From Pandoraea sp. (GTDB lineage: Bacteria > Pseudomonadota > Gammaproteobacteria > Burkholderiales > Burkholderiaceae), in assembly GCF_004297875.1 (NCBI RefSeq), contig NZ_SCSK01000054.1, positions 1 through 64,000 on the forward strand: a DNA stretch of 64,000 nt, given 5' to 3'. Both the position numbers and the translations under genes were made by a program. This document shows positions 17,930-26,631 of the stretch, one piece after another. Position 1 is the stretch's first letter. Every line of letters starts with the position of its first letter. Under the pieces are notes generated by a model. It was given only the letters and a program-made list of their open reading frames with translations, searched no databases and was not told the origin of the DNA.

Positions 17930-19249
17930 TCATGGCGAGGTTGCGACGGCGGGGTGGGCGCTTTGCGGCACGAATGGATTCCAGCGCGCGGCCGCGAGCA
18001 CCGCCCAGGCGGTTGCGCCCAGGTGCGGCAGGTGGAAATAGTAGAAATCGCTGGTTTTCGAGGCCGGCCCGATCGACAGGCCGGTGCTGATGCGCTGCGC
18101 GGGCGTCGCGAACAGCAGCCCGGTTGGCGAGCGCTGCGCCAGCAGGATCGGCCACAGCGGCGCGGCCTGCGCAGCGTGGCCGGTGAGTTGCAGCACCAGG
18201 GCGGCCTGCCCGGTGCCCTCGGTCCAAAGGCCGTCGGGGTCGGCCTTGAAGCCGTAACCGCCGTCGATGCGGTGATGCCTGTTGGCCCATGCGAGCGCGC
18301 GCTCCCATTCGGGTGGCGCGTCGCCAATGGCGATCAGCGGCCACAACGTCGCATCGAGCGCGGAGGGGCCGGTGTTCAGCGTATGCCCGTCGTTTTGCGT
18401 GCCGATCACGAAGCGCCCTGACGGGGCTTGCCACATCGCGGCGACAAAGCCGCGGGCACGGTCTGCCGCGGTGCGCCAGCGTGCCTGCCCGGTGAGGCGG
18501 GCCAGCCAGTGAAATGCCGCGTAGGCGTCGACGTTGTGTTCGGTCGATTTCCAGGTTTGCTTCAACGGCGTGGGCTCTTCGCCGAAATAGCCGCCGCTGT
18601 AGCCGGCCGGCGCGGTGGCGTCGTAGACGGAGGCGTCGACCCAGCTCATGAATTTCGCCGCGGTGTCGAGGTAGTGCCGGTCATGGCTGGCGTGGTAGAC
18701 CGCCAGCAGCATCAGTGCGGCCCAGGCGACGTTGCCGGTCGCCGTGCCGGTTTGGTAACCGTCTTCGAACCAGCGGCGGCTTTTGTCGTCCCACCAGCCC
18801 GGCAGTGCCGCTGGGCCCGGCCCGAGCGGCCCGGCCCGATACGCGTTGCGCAAGCGGCCGTCATGGTAGTAGCGGTCGTGCTCGCCGGCGTCGACCAGCG
18901 CATCGGCGATGCGGCGTGCATCGCTCACGTGTCCGCACGCGAGCAGCGCGATGCCGGCCAGCGCGTTGTCGTAGACGAAGGCCGCGTGGCGCAGGGCGGG
19001 CGCCAGCGGCGTCTGGCCGGGCGCGGCCCGGTAGCTTTGCAGAAACAACGGACCGTCGCCCGGCACGGCAGCGACTTCGTCCGTGAGCGTGCGGCAACCT
19101 TCGGCCAGCAACTGCGCCCGCGCAGCCGATGGAATGGCCGATGGGGCCGCCGTCGGCAGCGACGGCGAAGCGGCAAGCACGGGCTGGCAGGCGAGCGCGG
19201 TAGCCAGCGCCAGGAGCGTGGTGAAGGCTCGCAGGGCGGCCGACCTCAC
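17930..19249 (-). CDS. Secreted alpha/alpha-barrel glycoside hydrolase-like protein
   Basis: From GTG 19249, which overlaps the HlyD stop as GTGA, the 439-residue protein begins with a clear Sec signal peptide (RSAALRAFTTLLALATALA, then a Pro/Ser-rich linker). The body has repeated helix pairs with motifs STEHNVDAYAAFHWL, DGLWTEGTGQAALVL and SKTSDFYYFHLPHLGATAWAVLAA, as in six-hairpin glycosidases and epimerases. I cannot name the family. In cellulose and alginate operons a periplasmic hydrolase or lyase trims or clears polymer during export; its place between HlyD and the synthase suggests the same. GTG 19276 is an alternative start. Confidence 0.7.
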   Translation of the reverse strand: MRSAALRAFTTLLALATALACQPVLAASPSLPTAAPSAIPSAARAQLLAEGCRTLTDEVAAVPGDGPLFLQSYRAAPGQTPLAPALRHAAFVYDNALAGIALLACGHVSDARRIADALVDAGEHDRYYHDGRLRNAYRAGPLGPGPAALPGWWDDKSRRWFEDGYQTGTATGNVAWAALMLLAVYHASHDRHYLDTAAKFMSWVDASVYDATAPAGYSGGYFGEEPTPLKQTWKSTEHNVDAYAAFHWLARLTGQARWRTAADRARGFVAAMWQAPSGRFVIGTQNDGHTLNTGPSALDATLWPLIAIGDAPPEWERALAWANRHHRIDGGYGFKADPDGLWTEGTGQAALVLQLTGHAAQAAPLWPILLAQRSPTGLLFATPAQRISTGLSIGPASKTSDFYYFHLPHLGATAWAVLAAARWNPFVPQSAHPAVATSP

Positions 19250-20559
19250 AGCAGGGTGCTCAAGTGATTCCACCACGACCTGCCTGCGTTGACTTCAGCC
19301 CAGCGGCCCATCGCGCAGGTGCTCTGCGGCGCGCCGCTGGTGCCAAGGTGCAGCGGCCTGTCGAGTTTGGCGATCAGGTAGATTTCATTTTTCTCCACCG
19401 GCGGAAACGGCACCAGGTAGCGCGCCTGTTCGCCGGCTGGCGCGCTGGGCAGGATTTGCGCCACCGTCGCCTTGAGCGGGCCGGCCACGCCGTCCACGTG
19501 CACGGTCAACGGCGAGCCAGGCAGCAGCGCGTCGCTAAAGCTGCGCGGAAACACCGCGACCACGCGCGCGTCGGCACAGTTGGTGGCGCGAATCAGGGTC
19601 GCGCCGGCTGCCACGCGCGTACCCGGCGGGGCCAGCACCTGCTCGACCACGCCGTTGTCGAAGGCTTTGATCGGCATGTTGGTCAGGCGCTCGAGTCGGT
19701 CCTGTTCTTTGGCGATCAGGCCGTTGATCTGATCGCCCGCGCTCTGATACTGGGACAACTGGGCATCGAGCTGGGCAATCTCGGCCTTGAGGCCGTCGCG
19801 CCGCTGCATCAGCGTCTGAACGGTGCCGTCCGAGGCGCCGTTGAAAATCCTGTGGCGAATCGCCGAGCTTTCGCTCTGCGCGTTTTGCAGCTCGGCCTGC
19901 GCTTGCTGTTCGTTGCTCTGGAGCACCGCCAGTTGGCTGCGCGAGGAGTCGGTGTAGGCCTGGCTGACCGCGCCAGCCCATTGCAGCGCCTGATTGCGAT
20001 TGACGATGGTTTCCTGATGATCGACCTGCGCCTTGGCCATTGCCAGTCGCGATGCCAGCACCTGCACGTTGGTCGCATGCGTGCGCTGCAACGCGGCCTG
20101 GTATCGGGTTATTTCGTCATTGGTTGTTGCCAGCAGGGTCTGGTCGGCAGTGAGCTTGGCCTTGGCGGCGTCGAATTGCTGCTGGTTATCGAGCTGCTTG
20201 CCGGTCAGGTCGACCAGCAGCGAGCGATCGACATTTGGATTTTGCACCGTCATCAGGGTATCGCCCGCATGGAACGCGGCGCCGACCTTGACCTGCTGCG
20301 CGGTGACGATGCCCTCGGCCGGTGTGGTGACCAGGCTGACGGGCGCGTCGACCACCGCGCGCTCGGAACTGTGGGAGAACACCGTGGGCAGCATCATCGA
20401 GAGCAGCATCCAGACAATCAGGAGCGCCACACCATAGCCGGCGACGCGTGGCAAGACGCGCCAGCGGTTGACGGCCGGTACTTCCAGTGGATTCGACTGT
20501 CTGGCCAGCAACATGTCCTGGGCCTGCAGGCGGCTTACCTTTTCCAATTCGTTAGGCAT
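19246..20559 (-). CDS. HlyD-family periplasmic adaptor (membrane fusion protein)
   Basis: The 437-residue protein has a short cytoplasmic tail, one membrane helix (about 38-60), and a split biotinyl-lipoyl-like domain (VDAPVSLVTTPAEGIVTAQQVKVGAAFHAGDTLMTV and later IKAFDNGVVEQVLAPPGTRVAAG). These flank a long coiled-coil hairpin (about 115-290), and a beta-barrel follows. Adaptors of this form bridge an inner-membrane machine to a TolC-type duct; Alg44 and similar proteins do this for polysaccharides. It is the first gene of the operon, with AGAGGAAA before its ATG, and it is followed by the hydrolase-like, synthase, channel and galU genes. Confidence 0.87.
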   Translation of the reverse strand: MPNELEKVSRLQAQDMLLARQSNPLEVPAVNRWRVLPRVAGYGVALLIVWMLLSMMLPTVFSHSSERAVVDAPVSLVTTPAEGIVTAQQVKVGAAFHAGDTLMTVQNPNVDRSLLVDLTGKQLDNQQQFDAAKAKLTADQTLLATTNDEITRYQAALQRTHATNVQVLASRLAMAKAQVDHQETIVNRNQALQWAGAVSQAYTDSSRSQLAVLQSNEQQAQAELQNAQSESSAIRHRIFNGASDGTVQTLMQRRDGLKAEIAQLDAQLSQYQSAGDQINGLIAKEQDRLERLTNMPIKAFDNGVVEQVLAPPGTRVAAGATLIRATNCADARVVAVFPRSFSDALLPGSPLTVHVDGVAGPLKATVAQILPSAPAGEQARYLVPFPPVEKNEIYLIAKLDRPLHLGTSGAPQSTCAMGRWAEVNAGRSWWNHLSTLL

Positions 20560-20885
20560 AGTTTCCTCTTTGCCACGTTCTGGCCGAGCGTCGCGTAAAT
20601 ATCGGATCCGCGCCCGGCGTGTCGGCTCAGGCGCTGCGATTCGTCGATTGCTGCGTCATCGTTGCAACGGCGCACCGGGTGGTTTGCGTGGCGCCACTCC
20701 TGCGCATGGCGCGTGGACGCGATGACGGGTGCCTGGGTCGAGGCCTGGCCGGTGGGTTCGGTGCTTGGCTCGACTGCGGCAATGAATGGCCGTGAGATCA
20801 CGGGATAACGTTTGCCGAGGTACTGCGCGGTTCCAGTCGGCGATGTAAGACTAATCAAAAGAATTTTGTGATGCTGTAAAGATGT

Positions 20886-20905
20886 GTAAATATATTTAGA
20901 TTTAC
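20886..20905. promoter_or_regulatory. AT-rich palindrome upstream of the polysaccharide operon
   Basis: GTAAAT (20886-20891) and ATTTAC (20900-20905) form a 20-bp interrupted palindrome with eight AT-rich bases between. It lies about 330 bp upstream of the HlyD start within the most AT-rich stretch. A regulator site is plausible; the protein is unknown. Confidence 0.35.
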
Positions 20906-21126
20906 TAATCATTATTTTGATTGATGATGAAATTAACGCGCTTCGGTCCATTATTGTTTGGATGTCATGCATTGTTAGAATTACAAAATATCGACAAAAT
21001 TAATCGATCAATCGCCGTATTTGGAGTGCTGACGCGCCGCTGGTTTTACGTTTTGTAACAAACAACGAATTTTTCCGGAGATCGTTGCGATGTAGCTGTG
21101 TTCGCAGTGCCACTGATGCGATTGAA

Positions 21127-21160
21127 TCGACCGGAAAAATCGACCGGCAAAGTCGACCGC
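21127..21160. repeat. Three direct repeats of TCGACCG with 13-bp period
   Basis: TCGACCGG at 21127, TCGACCGG at 21140 and TCGACCGC at 21153 are spaced exactly 13 bases apart; the first two are followed by similar A-rich spacers. They lie about 145-180 bp upstream of the MHYT-GGDEF-EAL start. Regular spacing suggests cooperative binding of a regulator rather than coding sequence. Confidence 0.5.
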
Positions 21161-21305
21161 TTCGCGCCGACAGAAACGGTGCCGGCGAATTGCGGTGAAA
21201 TACGCAAAAAAAACAATCCGGCAGGGCTAAAGAATTGATCGGGGGTGCCGTCAAACAGACGTCTATCGCTTTTCTCGCCCTCGGGTTGCCGGCTCCTCAA
21301 CGCAT

Positions 21306-23375
21306 ATGCTCACCACCTACAACTTTTGGCTAGTGGCGCTGTCACTGGGTGTGGCGACACTCGCGTCCTATACCGCGCTTGACCTGGCCGGGCGAATTTC
21401 ACTGCTGGCGCCCTCGCGCGCCCGGCATGTCTGGCTTGCCGGCGGCGGGGTGGCCATGGGCGTGGGCATCTGGTCGATGCACTTTGTCGGCATGCTGGCG
21501 TTTTCGCTGCCGATTCCGCTTGGCTACGATCTGGCGATCACCAGTGCATCGCTGGGCATTGCGGTGCTGGTGTCGTGGTTTGCGCTGTTCATCATCACGC
21601 GCGCCAAGCTGAGTCCCCCGCGTTTGCTGGCTGGCGGCGTGCTGATGGGGCTCGGCATCGCCGGCATGCATTACGTGGGCATGGCGGCCATGCGCATGTC
21701 ACCCGGCATTCGCTATGAGCCTGCCCTGGTTCTCGCCTCGATCGCGATCGCCATCGGAGCGTCGAGCGCGGCGTTATGGCTCGCCCAAGTGCTGAGCGAG
21801 ACCGGGCATGGGCACGTGCTGAAAAAACGTGTGGCCGCGGCGCTGGTGATGGGGCTTGCGATCACCGGCATGCACTACACCGGCATGGCTGCGGCGGAAT
21901 TCCCGCTGGGTTCGATCTGCGGTGCGGCCAGCGGCGTCAATTCGCAGTGGCTGGCGACCACTATCACGCTGTTTACCTTCGCGATCCTGATTGTCACACT
22001 GATGCTGACGCGGTTCGATGCGCGCACTACCTTTTTGATCGGCTCGGTGTCGTTGCTCAACGGCCAGATCGTGCGCATGGCGACTTTCGATATGTTGACC
22101 GATCTGCCCAACCGGCGGACGCTGACCGAACGCCTCGAATATGCGATTCAGTCAGCCCGGCGCGACAACAGTATCGTCGCTGTGTTGTTCATGGATCTCG
22201 ATGGCTTCAAGACGATCAATGACTCGCTTGGCCATGCGGTCGGGGACGAGGTGCTCAAGGCGTTCGCGCGGCGTTTGCTCAAGTGCGTGCATGGCAGCGA
22301 CTTGGTCGCGCGCCTCGGTGGCGACGAATTCGTCGTGCTGCTCGAGAACGCCACGTCGACGGCCGAAGTCGAGGCAACGGCGCAAAATCTGCTCGAGCGC
22401 ATGCGCCGGGGCGGCTGGGCCGACGGCCAGCCGCTGCAGGTGACCCCCAGCATCGGCATCGCGCTGTTCCCGCAGGACGGTGATAGTGCCGAGGTATTGC
22501 TCCAGAATGCCGACGCGGCGATGTACGAGGCCAAGCGCAGCGGCCGCGGCACCTACCGCTTTTTCGAGGCCGGCATGAACGATGCGGCGGTGCGTACGCT
22601 GCAGATTCAAAATGCGCTTTTCGACGCGCTCGAACAAGGCTATTTTTCACTGAATTTTCAGCCAAAATTCCGCGGCGACTCGGGTAAGCTGGCCGGGGCG
22701 GAGGCGCTGCTGCGGCTCACGCATCCCGAGTTCGGCTCGCCGCCGCCGCTCGAGTTCATCCCGGTCGCCGAGCGCTCTGGCCAGATCGTGCAGATCGGCT
22801 ATTGGGTCGTGCGCGAGACGTGCCGGCAAATTCGTGACTGGGAGCGCAGCGGCCTGTCGCCGGTGAAGGTGGCGATCAATTTGTCGCCGCGCCAGTTGGT
22901 GCAACCCGAACTCGTGAGTACCATCGTCGGGATCATGCGCGGCGAGCGTGTCGCCTGCGAGCGCGTGATGTTCGAGATCACCGAGACGGTGGCCATGCAG
23001 GACGCGCCGCGCACTATCGAAATGATCCGGGAATTCCAGGATCACGGTTTCGAAATTGCGATCGACGACTTCGGCACCGGCTATTCCAGCCTGGCCTATC
23101 TGCAGCGGTTTCGCGTCAAGCAGTTGAAGATCGACCGATTCTTTACCAACGGGCTGGACGAACAGGGTCTGGAGGGCGGTGCCATCGTGTCTGCCATTAT
23201 CGCCATGGCGCATTCGCTCGATATGGACGTCGTCGCCGAGGGCGTCGAGACTGCTTCGCAACTGGCCAAGCTCAAGAACCTGATGTGCGACGAGATGCAG
23301 GGCTTTCTGCTGGGCGAGCCCCTGAGCGCCGGCGCATTCGGCGATTTGCTGCAGCAGCGGGCGGTGCCGGTGTAG
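21306..23375 (+). CDS. MHYT-GGDEF-EAL cyclic-di-GMP turnover enzyme
   Basis: The 689-residue inner-membrane protein has an N-terminal seven-helix MHYT sensor with three repeats (SMHFVGM at 57, GMHYVGM at 120, GMHYTGM at 188), whose His/Met residues are thought to bind copper and sense a gas or redox signal. A diguanylate cyclase domain with intact GGDEF (338-342) follows; the inhibitory-site RxxD position reads HGSD (329-332), so feedback control may be lost. The EAL domain keeps EALLR (466-470), DDFGTGYSSL and AEGVET, so it may be an active phosphodiesterase. Net direction cannot be told. It is divergent from the PilZ synthase operon. Confidence 0.93.
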   Translation: MLTTYNFWLVALSLGVATLASYTALDLAGRISLLAPSRARHVWLAGGGVAMGVGIWSMHFVGMLAFSLPIPLGYDLAITSASLGIAVLVSWFALFIITRAKLSPPRLLAGGVLMGLGIAGMHYVGMAAMRMSPGIRYEPALVLASIAIAIGASSAALWLAQVLSETGHGHVLKKRVAAALVMGLAITGMHYTGMAAAEFPLGSICGAASGVNSQWLATTITLFTFAILIVTLMLTRFDARTTFLIGSVSLLNGQIVRMATFDMLTDLPNRRTLTERLEYAIQSARRDNSIVAVLFMDLDGFKTINDSLGHAVGDEVLKAFARRLLKCVHGSDLVARLGGDEFVVLLENATSTAEVEATAQNLLERMRRGGWADGQPLQVTPSIGIALFPQDGDSAEVLLQNADAAMYEAKRSGRGTYRFFEAGMNDAAVRTLQIQNALFDALEQGYFSLNFQPKFRGDSGKLAGAEALLRLTHPEFGSPPPLEFIPVAERSGQIVQIGYWVVRETCRQIRDWERSGLSPVKVAINLSPRQLVQPELVSTIVGIMRGERVACERVMFEITETVAMQDAPRTIEMIREFQDHGFEIAIDDFGTGYSSLAYLQRFRVKQLKIDRFFTNGLDEQGLEGGAIVSAIIAMAHSLDMDVVAEGVETASQLAKLKNLMCDEMQGFLLGEPLSAGAFGDLLQQRAVPV

Positions 23376-23583
23376 CCTGGTTGCCGTCAGTGGGTGCGGC
23401 TGGCGGCGCGCTGCCCGGTCGCGTGCGCGCAATCAGGCCAGCGCCGCGGCGGGCCGGCTTACACTATGGCCTTTTACGTGAGGACCTGCCGATGCCGACT
23501 TTGCGTTTTCAAGCTTTTGCCGCGGGCGGACCGCTTTGTCATGCGTGCCGCGCGCTGCGCGGCGAGTGCCGGGCGAGGCTCGC

Positions 23584-24915
23584 ATGAGCGCGCTTGCCCC
23601 GACCATTGCCGATCTGGCCGACGCGTTGGCCGCTGGCCGCACCACCAGCGTCGCACTCACCGAGCAGGCGCTCGCGCGAATCGACGCTCACGTCAAGGCT
23701 GGCGGTGCCGCCTTTATTGAAGTCGACGCCGACGGCGCGCTGGCGGCCGCGCGCGCTGCCGATCAAGCCCGCGCTGCGGGATTCGTGGCATCGCCGTTGG
23801 CGGGACTGCCCGTGTCGATCAAAGACCTTTTCGATGTGCGCGGGCAACGCACTCGGGCCGGCTCCCGGGTGCTTGACACTCGCTCGCCGGCCCAGGCCGA
23901 TGCGCCGGTGGTGGCGCGCCTGCGCGCGGCCGGCGCGGTGCTCGTCGGGCGCACCAACATGAGTGAATTCGCGTACTCGGGCCTGGGTCTGAATCCCCAC
24001 TACGGAACGCCCCGCAACCCATTCGATCCGGACTGCGTCACCGGTGGTTCGACCTCGGGCGGCGCGCTGAGCGTGGCTGCCGGCATGGCGGTTGCCGCGC
24101 TTGGCACCGACACCGGCGGGTCGATCCGCATTCCGTCGGCCTTTTGCGGCCTGACCGGCTTCAAGCCGACTGCGTGCCGCGTCCCCATGGATGGGGGAGT
24201 GCCGCTGTCGACCACGCTCGACTCGGCGGGTCCGCTGGCCCGCTCGGTGGCCTGCTGTGCGGCATTCGATGCCGTGCTCAGCGGCCAGACGCTCGATACG
24301 CGTGCGGCCACGCTCAGCGGATTGCGGCTCTATGTGACACGCGACTTCGTCGGCGACGGGCTCGACCCGGCAGTCGCCGCGGCGTTCGATGCGGCGCTGG
24401 GGCGCCTGTCGCGGCATGGCGCGCAGGTGATTCCCTTTGACTTTCCCGAGCTGCTGCGTTTGCCGCAGATCAATGCCGGAGGCGGTTTCAGCGCGGCCGA
24501 GTCGTGGACCTGGCATCGTGCGCTGCTGGCCGAGCAGGGCGAACGTTATGACCCGCGCGTGGCGGTGCGCATTCGGCGCGGCGCCCAGCAAAGCGCGGCC
24601 GATTACATCGAGTTGCTGGCCGAGCGCCGCGCCATGCGGGCCAGCGCCGCGCGGCGCCTGCGCGAGGCCGATGCCTGGCTAATGCCCAGCGTTGCGACAC
24701 GGCCCCCGAGGCTCGACAGCCTGGTGCGCGACGAAGACTTCTTTGCGATCAATGGGTTGGTGCTGCGCAATTCGAGCGTGATCAATTTTCTCGACGGCTG
24801 CGCAGTGTCCCTGCCGTTGGCGCAGGGTATCGGCTTGAGCGTGTGCGGCCTGCAAGGGCAGGACGCGCGCGTGCTGCAGGTGGCCGGCGCGCTGGAGGCC
24901 GGGCTCGCGCAATGA
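23584..24915 (+). CDS. Amidase-signature family hydrolase
   Basis: The 443-residue protein has the Ser-cisSer-Lys triad of the amidase family: K80 in PVSIKDLF, S156 in GGSTSGG and S180 in GTDTGGSIRIP, with the standard spacings of 76 and 24. It cleaves an amide in the cytoplasm; the substrate is unknown. GatA is unlikely because no gatB or gatC lies nearby and the C-terminal part differs. ATG 23584 follows a GAGG element. A second, distinct amidase lies at 36018. Confidence 0.88.
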   Translation: MSALAPTIADLADALAAGRTTSVALTEQALARIDAHVKAGGAAFIEVDADGALAAARAADQARAAGFVASPLAGLPVSIKDLFDVRGQRTRAGSRVLDTRSPAQADAPVVARLRAAGAVLVGRTNMSEFAYSGLGLNPHYGTPRNPFDPDCVTGGSTSGGALSVAAGMAVAALGTDTGGSIRIPSAFCGLTGFKPTACRVPMDGGVPLSTTLDSAGPLARSVACCAAFDAVLSGQTLDTRAATLSGLRLYVTRDFVGDGLDPAVAAAFDAALGRLSRHGAQVIPFDFPELLRLPQINAGGGFSAAESWTWHRALLAEQGERYDPRVAVRIRRGAQQSAADYIELLAERRAMRASAARRLREADAWLMPSVATRPPRLDSLVRDEDFFAINGLVLRNSSVINFLDGCAVSLPLAQGIGLSVCGLQGQDARVLQVAGALEAGLAQ

Positions 24916-24940
24916 CCCGGCGCGGCACCGATTTGCTTGC

Positions 24941-24983
24941 TTGATCAAGGTCAAGCCTGTTCGCTGCCGGAGCTTCTAGACTG
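24941..24983 (+). promoter_or_regulatory. FNR/Anr-type box with class II promoter upstream of chaB
   Basis: TTGATCAAGGTCAA at 24941-24954 matches the FNR consensus TTGAT-N4-ATCAA at 9 of 10 positions. A -10-like TAGACT lies at 24978-24983, which puts the box centre about 41-42 bases before the predicted start of transcription, the usual activating position. Expression of chaB and the transporter gene under low oxygen is inferred. Confidence 0.6.
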
Positions 24984-25033
24984 AATCTGTCCAGTCATTC
25001 GTCAGTTGGTCAGCGGCAGATGCGGGAGGGATG

Positions 25034-25243
25034 ATGCCGTACGGTTCCATTGCAGACTTGCCGCTGTCGGTGCGCGGACATTTACCGCCGCACGCGCAGG
25101 AGATCTATCTCGCCGCGTTCAACCACGCCTACGCGGCGCATGCCGGCGACGCGGATCGAGAGGAGATCGCGCATCGGATTGCCTGGGCGGCCGTCAAGCG
25201 TGGCTACGTCAGGGATGGCGATGTTTGGGTAAGGCGGGCTTGA
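25034..25243 (+). CDS. chaB: ChaB-family protein
   Basis: The 69-residue protein is a full ChaB: MPYGSIADLPLSVRGHLPPHAQEIYLAAFNHAY at the start, IAHRIAWAAVKRGY in the middle and a basic end. ChaB was named as a regulator of the ChaA cation antiporter, but its true role is unsettled. ATG 25034 is preferred to 25031 because the GGGAGGG ribosome site is better spaced and family members start with MPY. An FNR-type promoter lies upstream, and a CorA/ZntB-type transporter gene follows. Confidence 0.9.
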   Translation: MPYGSIADLPLSVRGHLPPHAQEIYLAAFNHAYAAHAGDADREEIAHRIAWAAVKRGYVRDGDVWVRRA

Positions 25244-25311
25244 GTCACGTGGGCGTGCCGCACGCTTCGGGACGAACGATTGCCGGCAAGACAGGCGCAC
25301 GGGAGCCGGGG

Positions 25312-26355
25312 ATGGACAGCGAGTTGGCGTCGAGCGCGCCCGAGGCAGGGGCGCCGGCGGGTCATGGCAGCGATCAGTATCCGCTGGATCACGGTTATCT
25401 GTTTTCGGCGGCCGGCGTGGGCAGCAAGATCGACGCGGCGGCGGCCATTGCGTGGCTCGAGCGCGAGGCGCCCGGGCGCGAGGAATTCCTCTGGCTGCAA
25501 TTTCACGATATCCCGAGCGTGCTGGACGGCTGGCCGGTGCAGCACGTGACGCTGCCCGAGGCGTTTGGAGATACGCTGCGCGAGGCCTCGCGCTCGACGC
25601 GCGTCGAGTCCGTGCAGAAAACCATGATCGCGGTGGTCAACGACGTCGATTACGACTTTACACAGAAAAAGCCGCTCGTGGTCGCGACGCTGTGGCTCAG
25701 CGCCGGGCCCCACTACCTGTTGAGCGTGCGTAATCAACCGTTGCGCTCGGTGCAGCAAGTTCGGCTGGATGTCGAGGCGGGAGAAATTTTTCACAGCCCG
25801 CTGGCGTTGCTGATCCGCCTGCTGCAGGAGCAAGCCGACGTGTTGCGCGCGATTGTGCGTGGCGGCTCGCACACCGCCGACGAGGTGGAAGCCCGCTTGC
25901 TGGGCGGTCAGTTGCCCAAGCGCGCCAGTCTTGGGGGGATCCGCCGCGATCTGGTGCGGCTGCGTCGGTTGCTGGCGCCAGAACCGGCGGCGCTGTTTCG
26001 TCTGGTGAATCGCCCGCCACGCTGGGTGCGGGAGGACGACGCGCAAGACTTGCGTCAGACGGCCGAGGCGTTTTCGCTGACGCTGCGCGATATGGCAGGG
26101 CTGCAGGAGCGCATTCAGTTGCTCGAGGAGGAAATTGCCGATCGCGTCGCCGAACACACCAACCGCAGTGTGCTGATCCTGACTGCGGTGACGGTCATCG
26201 CCCTGCCGATCAATCTGATCGCCGGACTGCTCGGCATGAACATCGGCGGCCTGCCGTTGCGCGTAAACCCTTACGGCTTCTGGATTGTCGTGGCGATTTC
26301 CGGCTGCCTGACCGGCTTGGCCAGCTGGTTCGTGTTTTGGCGCCGGCACGATTGA
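25312..26355 (+). CDS. zntB: CorA-superfamily divalent cation transporter, ZntB-like
   Basis: The 347-residue protein has a large soluble N-terminal domain, a long helix leading to the membrane, and two C-terminal membrane segments. The family motif reads GMNIGGLP, closer to ZntB than to the CorA GMN-x-PE form. ZntB moves zinc with protons; magnesium or cobalt transport is possible. ATG 25312 after GGGAG is chosen, as upstream in-frame codons run back through chaB. It probably shares the FNR-type promoter of chaB. Confidence 0.85.
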   Translation: MDSELASSAPEAGAPAGHGSDQYPLDHGYLFSAAGVGSKIDAAAAIAWLEREAPGREEFLWLQFHDIPSVLDGWPVQHVTLPEAFGDTLREASRSTRVESVQKTMIAVVNDVDYDFTQKKPLVVATLWLSAGPHYLLSVRNQPLRSVQQVRLDVEAGEIFHSPLALLIRLLQEQADVLRAIVRGGSHTADEVEARLLGGQLPKRASLGGIRRDLVRLRRLLAPEPAALFRLVNRPPRWVREDDAQDLRQTAEAFSLTLRDMAGLQERIQLLEEEIADRVAEHTNRSVLILTAVTVIALPINLIAGLLGMNIGGLPLRVNPYGFWIVVAISGCLTGLASWFVFWRRHD

Positions 26356-26631
26356 CGGCCCGCCGGACCGACTTTGCGGGGGGCAGGGCCGATCGTTGAC
26401 GCCAACGCGCGCGTGGCTTCAATTTCCAAGCGTTTTCCACAATAATAGAGCCCGCCGCGCTGCGGGGCGGACCGGTTTTCTGTTCGGTTCGCCGCCGCAG
26501 CGCATTTTTTTGTTGAATTGCGCAAATTTGGTAGTAATCTCGGGTTTTTTCAGCGTCCGGGTCCGGGCAAATGTGACGCCCATGGGCCGGCCAGCGGGGA
26601 TCCAACGATTTTTAAAAAAGCGGAGAACGGG

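Larger units (their letters stand above)
20560..21305. promoter_or_regulatory. Long AT-rich divergent control region for the polysaccharide operon and MHYT-GGDEF-EAL gene
   Basis: This 746-bp gap lies between the HlyD gene (leftwards) and the cyclic-di-GMP enzyme gene (rightwards). Its part from about 20840 to 21010 is far richer in A+T than the rest of the window, which suggests a curved or silencer-bound promoter. It also holds a palindrome and a set of 13-bp repeats listed separately. Short frames across it have no domain and look like chance. I found no RNA gene. Confidence 0.55.

Noticed and set aside
19264..20598. Plus-strand frame of 444 codons opposite the HlyD gene
   Set aside because: Shadow frame rich in His, Arg, Gly and Leu, with no ribosome site or domain.
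20535..20972. 145-codon minus-strand frame across the AT-rich control region
   Set aside because: It overlaps the HlyD start, has no domain, and its composition changes abruptly with the AT-rich stretch.
26513..26540. TTGAAT / TAATCT as a promoter for potF
   Set aside because: The -10 matches at only three of six positions; too weak to list.
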